From CAYTNY01 sp964439215 (GTDB taxonomy: Bacteria; Oederibacteriota; PGYV01; CAYTNY01), in contig CAYTNY010000036.1 in assembly GCA_964439215.1 (NCBI GenBank), positions 1 through 20,673 on the forward strand: a stretch of 20,673 bases of DNA. The letters are read 5' to 3'. The notes beneath the pieces were generated by a model, which saw only the letters and a program-made list of their open reading frames with translations, was not told the DNA's origin and searched no databases. Below, piece after piece: positions 1-9,700 of this stretch (the stretch's first letter is position 1; each line of letters starts with the position of its first letter). A program made the translations under genes and the position numbers.

Positions 1-32
1 TTTTAAAAACAGAGTATGTTTTTGCGGGAAGA

Positions 33-1259
33 CTACTCGGAGATTATTTTTAACCATGCGGGCATTATTTTTTCAGGATTGAAATCAGAAGCTCTTAACA
101 TACAGTTTTTTGCCGCAAGGTTTCGGTTTTTATTATTGTTTAAAATGTTTTTTATGGCATTTATCCACATTGATTCTTCAAGAGTAACCGAAGAACTGCT
201 TCCTTTTACAGATCCGTTAAAGGGAGGAATAAGAGCGCCGTATTTAAGATAAAGCGGTTTTTGGATGCGTATTCCCGGTATTTTTTTCGGTGTAAGTATG
301 TCGGAGGGGCCGGTTGGACAATCGGAGGCAATTACAGGAACGCCGCAGGCCATGGCTTCTATCAAAGCGTTTCCGAGTCCTTCGCTTATTGAGGGAAATA
401 AAAAAAGTTTTGAACGGGCAATAAGACTATAAGGGTTTTTTATAAACCCCGTAAAATAAACATCATAGCTGCTGTTAAGTGTACTGCCGCCCCATGCGGT
501 ATAAGTTTTAAGAGCGCAGTTTATAGACAGATTTACAAGGTAATCTTTCAGATGACCGTCGCCATAACCTGCAATAATAAGTTTTAATGAAGGTATTTCC
601 TTTTTTAGTTCTCTGAAAATTCTTATTAAATGCCATTGTCCTTTCTGATATGAAAGTCTGCCGGAGTTTATAAGAACCGGGTTTTGGAAAATTTTTTCAT
701 AGGGTCCTGCGCTTTCTTTTGACAATTGCCGCAATAAAATTGTATCAATAGGGTTATATAAAACAGCTGTTTTTTGGGGGTTAATTCCAAAGAATTTTAT
801 GGCATCTTTTTTCATTTCTTTTGTAAGCAGGACATATTTATCTGCTCGTTTATAAAGTGTTTTCAGTATGATTTTTTTAAGCAAAGAAATTTCATTTAAA
901 AGCCATTTGATGTCATTGCGGGTTGAAATTATGACTTTTTCGTTCCGGCGGGACAGTATATTTATAAGATTTGCATTTTCCAGAAAGCTGATTGAAACAG
1001 AAAAACGCTCTCTTTTTTTTATCAATCGCAGTTTATAAAGCCGGAAAAAAAAAGAAAATTTTTTCAGAAAAAAATTACCGCTGTTTTTTTCGAGAGTGAT
1101 AATTCTGCCTGCGTAATTATAATCGATTATATTTTTGAAGAGTATTATAACAGGTTCAAATCCCGATTTTTTCAGTTCTTTTGACAGTCTTGCGGCAGAA
1201 GTTTCTGCTCCGCCCTTTGAAAGGTGTTGTATTATTATTGCGATTTTTTTATTTTTCAT
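33..1259 (-). CDS. GT4-family glycosyltransferase
   Basis: Probable retaining GT-B glycosyltransferase that moves a sugar from a nucleotide-sugar donor to a glycan, lipid or cell-surface acceptor at the cytoplasmic face of the membrane. The 408-aa protein opens with the GT4 N-terminal signature IIQHLSKGGAETSAARLSKEL (residues about 9-29), where the glycine-rich loop binds the acceptor or donor. The C-terminal half carries the donor-site motif SEGLGNALIEAMACG with the EX7E pair at E293 and E301, followed by GVPVIASDCPTGPSDIL. Both signatures are standard for GT4 enzymes, and the length is normal. The ATG start at 1259 leaves a short leader below a good minus-strand promoter; the ribosome site is weak. 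It is divergent from the efflux operon, and any operon partners would lie outside the window. Donor and acceptor cannot be read from the sequence. Family assignment is firm, substrate unknown. Confidence 0.9.
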   Translation of the reverse strand: MKNKKIAIIIQHLSKGGAETSAARLSKELKKSGFEPVIILFKNIIDYNYAGRIITLEKNSGNFFLKKFSFFFRLYKLRLIKKRERFSVSISFLENANLINILSRRNEKVIISTRNDIKWLLNEISLLKKIILKTLYKRADKYVLLTKEMKKDAIKFFGINPQKTAVLYNPIDTILLRQLSKESAGPYEKIFQNPVLINSGRLSYQKGQWHLIRIFRELKKEIPSLKLIIAGYGDGHLKDYLVNLSINCALKTYTAWGGSTLNSSYDVYFTGFIKNPYSLIARSKLFLFPSISEGLGNALIEAMACGVPVIASDCPTGPSDILTPKKIPGIRIQKPLYLKYGALIPPFNGSVKGSSSSVTLEESMWINAIKNILNNNKNRNLAAKNCMLRASDFNPEKIMPAWLKIISE

Positions 1260-1292
1260 AGCACCATCTTTCCGGTTTATTTGATAAACAGT

Positions 1293-1321
1293 ATTATATA
1301 TAATTCTGGCAGGTTAAACAA
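1293..1321 (-). promoter_or_regulatory. Sigma70-like promoter for the glycosyltransferase
   Basis: Read on the minus strand, TTGTTT (1321-1316) and a perfect TATAAT (1298-1293) are separated by exactly 17 bp. Transcription would begin near 1286, giving a leader of about 27 nt before the ATG at 1259. The 280-bp divergent interval 1260-1539 holds this promoter and the marR promoter. Between them (1322-1467) I see only AT-rich sequence without a convincing further site. Confidence 0.6.
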
Positions 1322-1467
1322 TCATATAATATTCAAAGTTTCCCTAAAATCCGGATCGAATTAAATTTCGCTGCGTATAAGAGGCTTGCGGCTGCGATTC
1401 ATTTTATGCAAAGCGTATGATTTTTTTGCAGTTGTGAATTTTGAAAAAACAGCGGAGTTATTTTTTC

Positions 1468-1496
1468 TTGACTTATCCCTTTTGAAAGAATATACT
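1468..1496 (+). promoter_or_regulatory. Sigma70-like promoter of the marR-tolC-RND operon
   Basis: TTGACT (1468-1473) and TATACT (1491-1496) are separated by 17 bp, close to the sigma70 consensus at both elements. The last base of the -10 box is the first base of the 27-bp palindrome at 1496-1522, so the predicted start of transcription (about 1503) lies inside that palindrome. This geometry is what a repressor that blocks RNA polymerase would use. No other good promoter is apparent before any of the four genes, whose spacing is 3 nt or an overlap. Confidence 0.75.
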
Positions 1497-1522
1497 TGTC
1501 TATACAATTATTGCATAGACAA
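1496..1522 (+). promoter_or_regulatory. 27-bp palindromic operator, likely bound by the MarR protein
   Basis: Two 13-nt arms flank a single central base: TTGTCTATACAAT on the left and ATTGCATAGACAA on the right. Only one arm position fails to pair (A1504 against C1514). The size, the symmetry and the position over the -10 end and start site match the operators MarR-family dimers use for autorepression. That this MarR binds it is inferred from adjacency. The site sits 17 bp before the TTG start of the regulator gene. Confidence 0.75.
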
Positions 1523-1539
1523 CAAAAAGGAGATTTGTT

Positions 1540-2013
1540 TTGGAAAATAAAAAAGAACAGGTGCACAGGCACAGGGATCTTGACGCGGAAGTAGGATGGA
1601 ACCTGTACCGCACTGGTATGCTTATGAGGCGCGAGGGCGTCAGGCAGCTTGCGGAATTCAATGTTACGCCTGAGCAGTGGCAGGTTCTTATGATACTTAT
1701 AAACAAGGGCGGGCTGTCCCAAAAAGCAATAGGGGACATTACTTTGCAGGATGCTCCTACAATTTCCAGGGTTTTGCAGAGGCTTTTGAAAAAAAAACTT
1801 ATAAAAAAGAAAACCGATGTCCGGGACAAAAGAGCCTTTTGTCTTGAAATAACCGGCGCGGGAAAAGATTTAATGGAGAAAATGATGAAAAAGCTGAAAA
1901 AAAACAGGACAGAATATAATATTACGGATTCCCAGAAAAGAGAACTAATAAAACTCTTGAAGGGATTAAGGGAAAATCTTGAAGTGATCCATTCAAAAGG
2001 AGGAACAGAATGA
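1540..2013 (+). CDS. MarR-family transcriptional regulator
   Basis: 157-aa winged-helix repressor, the usual length for MarR proteins, which act as dimers that release DNA on binding a small phenolic or lipophilic ligand. The winged helix runs from about residue 45 to 103: NVTPEQWQVLMIL, then the recognition region SQKAIGDITLQDAPTISRVLQRLLKKKLI, then the wing with the conserved DVRDKRAF (residues 93-100), where the Asp and Arg residues are typical of the family. The start is TTG at 1540, chosen because AAAAAGGAGA sits 8 nt upstream and no ATG upstream fits. The stop overlaps the start of the TolC gene (ATGA). As first gene of the operon, with a palindrome over its promoter, it most likely represses itself and the pump, with a pump substrate as inducer. 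Family certain; ligand unknown. Confidence 0.92.
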   Translation: MENKKEQVHRHRDLDAEVGWNLYRTGMLMRREGVRQLAEFNVTPEQWQVLMILINKGGLSQKAIGDITLQDAPTISRVLQRLLKKKLIKKKTDVRDKRAFCLEITGAGKDLMEKMMKKLKKNRTEYNITDSQKRELIKLLKGLRENLEVIHSKGGTE

Positions 2014-3497
2014 AAAGACTTGCGGCAATTATGGTTTTTATGATTTTATCTGCGTCAACAGGCGCGGCAGAGGATATAAATTTCAGCGATGCTCTGAAGA
2101 ACGCGTTTGAAAAAAACGCAGAGATAAAAAAAGCTTACGCTGATCTTAAAATATCAAAGGGAACCGTGGAAAAAACATACAGTATGTTTGACCTTATGTT
2201 TGACGGCGGAGTCACATATACAGAGATGAAAAATAATCCGGCAAACCTGCTGACGCCCGCGGAAATGAATATTCTGGCGTATAACGCCTCTCTTTCAAAT
2301 AAGATATTTACGGGCGGTTTTCTGAGTCTGGATCTTGAATCAACCAGGCAGAATATGATATATTCCGGGCTTGATCCTATGTTTTCTTCGTTTTTAGGGC
2401 CGGATACCACATATGAACCTTCGCTTTCTTTATCTTTAATGCAGCCGCTTTTGAAGGGGTTCTGGGGAAGACCGGATATAAAAGCCATACAGATAGGAGA
2501 ATATACGATTAAAATAGCGGAACAGAGTCTTAAACAAACTGTACTTGCTCAGGTTGTATCCCTGAGGGATGCTTATTTTTCCGTATATATGGCAGAAGAA
2601 ATGGTAAAGGTCCAGAAAAAAATGCTTAGCGATTCAAGGAAATTTTATAATGAAACTCTCAGGCTGAAAAAAATGGGTCTTAGAGAAACAAAGGATGTTT
2701 ATCAGACAGAAGCAACGCTGCTTACATCTGAAGCAAAAATAAAAGAAGCGGAAAATCAGGCAAAATTTGCGCGTGAGATGTTTTTAAACCTTGCGGGATT
2801 TGCCAAAGAAAAATGGAACGAAATAAATATAATAATAGACAAGGAAATTAAAAAGGCCCATGTTCCTGAAGAAATGACCGAAGAGCTGGAAGATACACTT
2901 GCGGATTCCCAGCCGGAGCTTGCGATACTTAATTACCGCCGGGAAATAAATGAAATGACGGATGAAATGGCTTTTGCGGATATGCTTCCCGAACTTAATA
3001 TAATAGGAAGTTACGGCCTGACATCAATTGGAACGGATCTTGGCGGGGCGCTTGAGGATATGGCCTCGAATGAATACAATAATTTTACAATAGGAATAAA
3101 TCTGAAGTATTCGTTTCCGAACAGGGCAAATACAGGCGCGAAAAAAGAAGCTGAAGCAAAATTTGAAAAAGCAGCTGAAGACTATAAATTTGTCAGGAAC
3201 ATGACAAAAATTAATATAAGGGACGCTTACAGAAAGGCGGCGGCGGCAAAAAACAATTATGAAAAAAAGAAAAAAGCAGCGGCTCTTCAGTCCAAAAGAC
3301 TGAAAATAGAGGAAAAGGATTTTTCTCAGGGAAGCTCTTCCACAAGAGAACTGCTGATGGCCCAGACAGACGCGTCTACCGCCAAAATGTCGGAAATTAC
3401 CGCGTATATGGAATATATAGAAGCTGTTAACAACTGGAATAAAATAACGGGTGTGTATAACGGTTATTACGATAAATATATTAAAATGAAGGAGTAA
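2010..3497 (+). CDS. TolC-family outer-membrane efflux channel
   Basis: 495-aa outer-membrane factor that would form the trimeric exit duct for the RND pumps encoded next. A signal peptide is clear: MKR, a hydrophobic core, then a likely signal-peptidase site after residue 20 (STGAA/ED). The mature part has the two-fold repeat of the OEP family: long helical stretches rich in Glu, Lys and Ala (residues about 160-290 and 385-470), each preceded by beta-strand-like sequence. Length is ordinary for TolC/OprM relatives. There is no lipobox, so it is TolC-like rather than an acylated OprM type. The ATG overlaps the marR stop and has AAGGAGG a few bases upstream, showing translational coupling. The RND gene begins 3 nt after its stop. 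Family firm; partner pumps inferred from the operon. Confidence 0.9.
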   Translation: MKRLAAIMVFMILSASTGAAEDINFSDALKNAFEKNAEIKKAYADLKISKGTVEKTYSMFDLMFDGGVTYTEMKNNPANLLTPAEMNILAYNASLSNKIFTGGFLSLDLESTRQNMIYSGLDPMFSSFLGPDTTYEPSLSLSLMQPLLKGFWGRPDIKAIQIGEYTIKIAEQSLKQTVLAQVVSLRDAYFSVYMAEEMVKVQKKMLSDSRKFYNETLRLKKMGLRETKDVYQTEATLLTSEAKIKEAENQAKFAREMFLNLAGFAKEKWNEINIIIDKEIKKAHVPEEMTEELEDTLADSQPELAILNYRREINEMTDEMAFADMLPELNIIGSYGLTSIGTDLGGALEDMASNEYNNFTIGINLKYSFPNRANTGAKKEAEAKFEKAAEDYKFVRNMTKINIRDAYRKAAAAKNNYEKKKKAAALQSKRLKIEEKDFSQGSSSTRELLMAQTDASTAKMSEITAYMEYIEAVNNWNKITGVYNGYYDKYIKMKE

Positions 3498-3500
3498 AAA

Positions 3501-6500
3501 ATGGATCTGATAAAGTTTTTCGCTAAAAAAACAATACTGGTAAATCTTATTGCTGTTTTTGTGGTAATTACGGGTTTCTTTACATTTTTCAAGTCACCGA
3601 AAGAAATATTTCCCAATATAGATATGGGTGTTGTTGTCATTACCGCCATATATCCGCAGGCAGCCCCCGACGATGTGGAGCAGCTTGTTACGGATCCTAT
3701 TGAAGATTCAATAATAAATCTCTCGGGAATAAAAGAAATAACTTCCTGGTCAAGCGAAAGCCTTGGAATGATTGTGGTGCAGGCGGACTCGGGCGTGGAT
3801 GTGTTAAAACTTAAGGATGATGTACAGTCAGCTGTTGATAAAATAAGCGATCTCCCGGACGAAATGAGCGAATTGGATGTTTTTGAAATATCCCCGGATG
3901 AGTTCGGCATACTGATGATGGGGGTAACGGGCGGAACTTATGAAGAAAGACGCGAAACAACAAAACGCATACTGGAAAGAACATCTAAAATAAAAGGTAT
4001 GGGTTCTCCTGATAAATGGGGGTATGTTGACAGAGCAATATGGGTGGATGCCGGAAAAGAGGAGCTTGACAGATACGGCATGACATTATTCAGCCTGATG
4101 AATGTTCTCGGGGACCGCAATATAGCAATGCCCGCGGGAAACAAAAAAATAGGCGATACTGAGTATTCCGTAAGATTTTTATCGGAACAGAAAACAGCAG
4201 GAGAAGTAGGGAATATAATAGTAAGGTCAAATGACGCGGGAAAAAAGATAAGAATAAAAAATGTCGCAGAGGTTGAGGAAGGTTTTCAGGATGATGCCTC
4301 AATGTTCAGAATAGAAGGAAAAGAGAGTATAATAATAATTTTTAAAAAACTTTCCGGATTTGATGCGATTACTGTGTCAAATGAAGTAAAGAAAACAGCG
4401 CGGGAGCTTGAAAATTCGGTTTCAAAAGACGTGAAAGTTACGTTTACGGATGATTTTGCAGAAAGATTAAAGGACCGGCTTTTTGTCCTTTATTCAAACG
4501 GAGCATTTGGGGCGGGTCTGATAGTGGTGCTTTTGTTTTTGATGCTTCGGCCTTCGGTTGCGGCTATGACCGCGTTAGGGCTTCCCATAGCAATGGGAGC
4601 AGCCTTTCTTGTAACTGACAGTGCGGGCATAACAATAAATATGATATCGCTTTTTGGTTTTATAATGGTCGTTGGGCTGCTTGTAGATAATGCCATCGTA
4701 ATAGGTGAAAATGTTTTTCAGCATATGGAAAGAGGGAAAACTTCTTTTAAAGCCGCGGTTGACGGCGCAAAGGAAATGGCAATGCCTATTATTGCGTCTG
4801 TTTCAACCACTATTGCGGCGTTCCTTCCTCTTTTAATGGTAGGCGGCATGATGGGTGATTTTATGGGGGTTATTCCCAAAATCGTGATGATAGCCCTTGC
4901 GGCTTCTTTTGTGCAGAGTTTTTTCATACTGCCGAATCATCTTGCTCATTTTGTGAAGCCGAAAAAGAACCTTTCGGACCGGGGAGAGGCGAGGGAACAC
5001 TGGTTTGAAATAATGAAATCAAAATACACAAAAATGCTCAGAGCTGTTCTGAAACACCGGATTATATTTTCCGTTTCAATGGTGATTTTATTTTTTGCAT
5101 CAATATATCTTGGTTTTGCGGGAAGAGGTGTTGTGTTTTCGGATACCCAGATAAATGAGATTTCCATAAAAATGAAGACCACAAGCACATTTGGACTTGA
5201 TGATACAACAAGAGTAGTGGAAAAAATAGAGAAAAAACTTCTGACAATGGACCGCAGTGATCTTGATACGGTTGCTTCTTATGTGGGATACCAGGAAAGC
5301 CAGGCGGGTCCGCCCATATTTGCGCCGAATCTTGCCCAGATAAGGATCATACTTCAGCTTGAAGATGACAGAAAAACAAGAGACGCAAATGTTATTACGA
5401 ATAGAGTAAGGGAGCTTGTAGGGGATCCGGAAAATGTTACGGAAATGACAATTGATATAGTAAAAGGAGGGCCCGGAAGCGGAATGGATATAAATTATAT
5501 AATAACCGGAGACTCTTATGAGGAAATAAAAAATGTGGCGGATCATACTATAAAACGCATGAAAGAATTTGAAATGAAAGTCGGTCCCTGGAGAAACAAG
5601 ACAATGATGAATCCGATTACCGAACTTAAAACCGACCTTGAAGAGGGAAAAAAAGAAATACGCTTTATTGTTGACGAAGCAAAGGCATCAATGGCAGGAA
5701 TTAATCTCTCGCAGGTAAGTATGATAATGAGGGCGTCAATAGCCGGACTGAATATAAAATCAATCAAAAGAAATTCGGAAAATGTGGATATAATGGTACG
5801 GATAAAAGAGGAAGATATAAATACAGTAGACGATATTCTGGATCTTAAAATCCCTAATATGATGGGACAGAGAATACCATTAAGGACAATTGTAACTGCT
5901 GAAAAAGGACAGGGTTATTCAATGCTTAAACACCGCGACGGTAAAAAAGCAATAGGAATAGAAGGGAGCATAGATAAAGAAAAAACAAATGTAGCTGAAG
6001 TAAACAGGGAGATTCTGAAAATAGTTGAAGATATGCGCGAAAAATTTCCTGAAGTTGAAATAATAACCGGCGGAGAGTTTCAGGAAATGACAGAAGCATT
6101 TGTGGATCTGGGAACCGCGTTTGCGGTGGCGATGGCTCTTATTTTTATAATTCTTGCCACACTGTTCGGTTCGCTTATGCAGCCGCTGGTTATAATGGCG
6201 GCAATACCTTTCGGGTTTATAGGCGTTATGCTTACTCTCTTTTTGCACTGGGAAACAGGTTCGTTTATGGCATTTATGGGTTTTGTGGGATTATCGGGAG
6301 TTGTTGTGAATAATTCGCTTATAATGGTGAATTTCATGAATCAGGGCATCAAAGAGCTGGAGGATAAAGAAGAAGCTGTTTTGGAAGGGGCCAGATCGCG
6401 TTTAAGGCCGATTATTCTTACCACAATAACAACCGCGATAGGCCTTTTTCCGCTTGCCTATGGATGGTTCGGCGGAAATGATCCCATGCTCATGCCTATG

Positions 6501-6713
6501 GCTCTTGTTTTTTCATGGGGGCTGTTATTTGCTTCGTTTGTAACGCTTTTTATAATACCCAGTCTTTATGTTATTATGAATAATATAAGGACAAAGATGA
6601 AAAAAATCGCGGGCAGGGATGCAGAAAGTGATTTTTATATGTTTAAGGATGAAAATAAAATAAAATATAAAAAAACAGGCAGCAGGGCAGAAGGAATTCA
6701 AAAAGGGGATTAA
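3501..6713 (+). CDS. RND efflux transporter permease, first copy
   Basis: 1070-aa AcrB-superfamily inner-membrane proton antiporter, full length. TM1 is at residues about 12-30, followed by the porter-domain opening FPNIDMGVVVITAIYPQAAP. TM2-TM6 lie between about 335 and 480, and TM7-TM12 lie in the C-terminal part. In TM4 the proton-relay aspartate is present once (D396) with Asn at the neighbouring position (N397: LLVDNAIV), where AcrB has Asp-Asp. TM10 carries GVVVNNSL (N937, N938) where AcrB has its relay lysine. This DN/VNN pattern occurs in a known non-AcrB branch that includes SwrC-type pumps, so it need not mean loss of function. Starts at ATG 3501 with GGAG just upstream. Its stop overlaps the next RND start by one base (TAATG). 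A 13-residue insertion near residue 695 is absent from the second copy. Substrate unknown. Confidence 0.92.
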   Translation: MDLIKFFAKKTILVNLIAVFVVITGFFTFFKSPKEIFPNIDMGVVVITAIYPQAAPDDVEQLVTDPIEDSIINLSGIKEITSWSSESLGMIVVQADSGVDVLKLKDDVQSAVDKISDLPDEMSELDVFEISPDEFGILMMGVTGGTYEERRETTKRILERTSKIKGMGSPDKWGYVDRAIWVDAGKEELDRYGMTLFSLMNVLGDRNIAMPAGNKKIGDTEYSVRFLSEQKTAGEVGNIIVRSNDAGKKIRIKNVAEVEEGFQDDASMFRIEGKESIIIIFKKLSGFDAITVSNEVKKTARELENSVSKDVKVTFTDDFAERLKDRLFVLYSNGAFGAGLIVVLLFLMLRPSVAAMTALGLPIAMGAAFLVTDSAGITINMISLFGFIMVVGLLVDNAIVIGENVFQHMERGKTSFKAAVDGAKEMAMPIIASVSTTIAAFLPLLMVGGMMGDFMGVIPKIVMIALAASFVQSFFILPNHLAHFVKPKKNLSDRGEAREHWFEIMKSKYTKMLRAVLKHRIIFSVSMVILFFASIYLGFAGRGVVFSDTQINEISIKMKTTSTFGLDDTTRVVEKIEKKLLTMDRSDLDTVASYVGYQESQAGPPIFAPNLAQIRIILQLEDDRKTRDANVITNRVRELVGDPENVTEMTIDIVKGGPGSGMDINYIITGDSYEEIKNVADHTIKRMKEFEMKVGPWRNKTMMNPITELKTDLEEGKKEIRFIVDEAKASMAGINLSQVSMIMRASIAGLNIKSIKRNSENVDIMVRIKEEDINTVDDILDLKIPNMMGQRIPLRTIVTAEKGQGYSMLKHRDGKKAIGIEGSIDKEKTNVAEVNREILKIVEDMREKFPEVEIITGGEFQEMTEAFVDLGTAFAVAMALIFIILATLFGSLMQPLVIMAAIPFGFIGVMLTLFLHWETGSFMAFMGFVGLSGVVVNNSLIMVNFMNQGIKELEDKEEAVLEGARSRLRPIILTTITTAIGLFPLAYGWFGGNDPMLMPMALVFSWGLLFASFVTLFIIPSLYVIMNNIRTKMKKIAGRDAESDFYMFKDENKIKYKKTGSRAEGIQKGD

Positions 6714-9700
6714 TGAAAAAATTTATAGAGTTTTTTACAAACAAGAGTCTTCTCGTAAATCTGCTGGCAATTTTTGTGACAGTTGCCGGCATTTTTACAT
6801 TTATTGTATCTCCGAAAGAAGCGCTGCCTGAAATAAAACTCGGATTTGCCGTAATAACCGCTGTTTATCCCGGGGCAGGGCCGAAAGAAGTTGAAAAACT
6901 CATAACCATACCCATAGAGGATGCTGTTGATTCCATAAAAGGAGTAAAAGAAACAGTTTCATCTTCTTCTGAAGGTATTTCCATTATTAATGTATCCTTT
7001 GACGAAAAAGCGGATAATATCAATACTATTATTAATGATATTGAAAATGCCATAGCAAGAGTGGAAAAATTTCCGCAGGAAGCGGATAAGCCGCGGATAA
7101 AGGAATTTACCACGGATGAATTTCCTGTTATACAGGTATCAGTTTCCGGAGGAAAAAATTACGGGGAGACAAGGGATGCGGCGGAAATCCTGGAAAGAAA
7201 AATATCGGAAATTTACGGCGTATCGTCTGTCAGCAGGTTTGGATTTTTAGACAGGGTTATATGGGTTGAGATGGACAGAAAAAAACAGGCGGAATTCGGG
7301 GCCACCATATACAGCCTTGTAAATGCTCTTCGAAACCGCAGTTTTTCAATGCCCGCAGGCAGCAAGGAATTTGGGGAATACGAACAGTCAGTGCGTGTTT
7401 TGGCTGAACTTAAAACAGAAAAGGATGTAAGCAATGTCATTGTCCGCTCAAATGAAGCGGGCCGATTTATCACTGTGGGAGATATAGCCCGTGTCAGAGA
7501 GGGTTTTGCTGAGGAAAATTATTATGCGAGAGCAGACGGTGAAAAGGCAATTCTTCTTACGGTCCTGAAAACAAGCGGCGCTGATTCAATATCAATAATA
7601 AAAGAAATACGGAAAAAGGCACAGGCAGTTGAAAAAAATCTGCCGGATACGGTAAAAATAAATTTTTCAAATGATACATCGCTTTTTATAAAAGACCGGC
7701 TGGATGTGGTATTTCAGAACGGAGGCGCGGGCGCGCTTTTGGTTCTTGCGGTTCTGCTTTTGATGCTGCGTCCGTCTGTGGCTTTTCTGACCGCTTTGGG
7801 GCTGCCTGTGGCATTTGGGCTTTCGCTGCTTGTTATAAAAATGCTGGGAATAAGCTATGATATGCTTTCGCTTTTTGGTTATGTGATGGTGCTCGGCATG
7901 ATAGTTGATAACGCCATAGTGGTAGGTGAGAATGTTTACAGGCATCTCGAAGAGGGCAAACTTCCAAAACAGGCCGCGGTTGAAGGCTCCGCGGAGATGA
8001 TAGTTCCTGTAACCGCTTCCGTGGCAACCACTGTTGCTGCGTTTTTTCCGCTTCTCATGGTCGGCGGGGTTCTCGGAGGTTTTCTTGCGCCCATACCCAC
8101 TGCAATAATAATTACGATAATCGCTTCTTATGCCCAGTGTTACCTGGTGCTTCCTTCGCATTTATCGGATTTTGCAAAGTGCGGCCCAAAAACGAAATTA
8201 ACTGTTTTTCAGGACAGCCTTACAATGAAGATAAGGCGTATTTACGGAAAACTTTTAAGAAAAGTTATGGACAGACGGCGGCTGTTTTTGTCAGTTGTTA
8301 TTATTTTATTTGCCGGCTCGGTTATGCTCGGGCTCATGAGAGGGATTGAATTTTTTAATACAGAGACCGATCAGATAAGTATAAAAATAAAGACTGAAAC
8401 CACAAATTCACTTTCTGATACCCGGAAAATAACGGATAGTATTGAAAAAAAGATACTTGAAGTTCTGGACCCGCGGGATCTGGATTCCATATACTCGTAT
8501 GTGGGCATTCATCCGGGAACGCAGGGCAATGATGAAATATCCTCAAACCTTGCGTATATGGATATATTTTTAAAGATAAAAACCGAAAGAAAAACCAAGG
8601 ATTCGGAAGTTCTTATAAATACGGTCAGAGAAACCATTGGCAGGCCCGAAGGTGTAATAGAAATAAAAACAGCGGGAGTATCGCGTGAAGGCGGGCCGGG
8701 AAGAAATGATATTGAATTTGTCATAACCGGCGGCTCTTATGAAAATCTTAAGAAGGCAGCCGATGAGATAACAAACGCGGTTTCCGGCATAGAAGGAATA
8801 GTGAATATTTATCCTGATATTGAACAGGGCAAAAAAGAAATAAGAATAATACTTGATGAAAAAAAAGCAAATGCCGCGGGAGCGCCGCTTTCGGATATTG
8901 CGATGATATTGAGGGCCGCGGTAGCGGGCGCAAAGGTTGATTCCATAAAAAGAGAGGGGGAAGACATTGATATTATAGTAAGGGCAAAAAAAGATGATAT
9001 AAAAAACATTGATGATCTGTTGTCATATACGGCTCCGAACAGAATGGGATCAAGAATACCTTTGAATATTCTGGCGAAAACCGAAACAGGTTATTCTTAT
9101 ACGGTTTTAAAGCATACCGGCGGCAGGAAAAGCGTATCCATAATCGGAGAGATAGATAAAAATACAACAACAGTAAGTGAAGCAAACGGAAAGATCTTAA
9201 AAGAAATAGAAAGTATTCTGAAAAAATATTCCGGTGTTGAAGTTTTGTCCAAAGGCGAATACAGGGAAATGCAGCAGAGGTTCAGGGATCTTGGATTTGC
9301 TTTTCTTGCGGCAATGTTTCTGATATTTATAATACTTGCCGCGCTTTTTAATTCTTTAACACAGCCGTTTATAATAATGCTCGCGATACCGTTTGGATTT
9401 ATGGGTGTTATGCTGGCGCTGTTCCTGCATGGCATGCCCGTATCATTCGGAGCCTTTATGGGGTTTGTGGGGCTTTCAGGCGTTGTGGTGAATAATTCGC
9501 TTATATTTACGGATTTTATAAATAAACAAAGAAGATCGGGGAAATCAATGGAAATGTCTGTTTTAAAGGCCGCAAAAACAAGGGTAAGACCCATAATTTT
9601 AACCACGCTGACAACCGCAGCCGGCCTTTTGCCTATGGGCTACGGGTTATTTGGGGCAAATGACGCTTTTCTGCAGCCTGTCGCGATTGTATTTGCCTGG

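Noticed and set aside
7667..8161. 164-codon minus-strand reading frame inside the second RND gene
   Set aside because: It lies opposite a well-supported transporter sequence, is rich in His and Arg from antisense translation and has no ribosome site.
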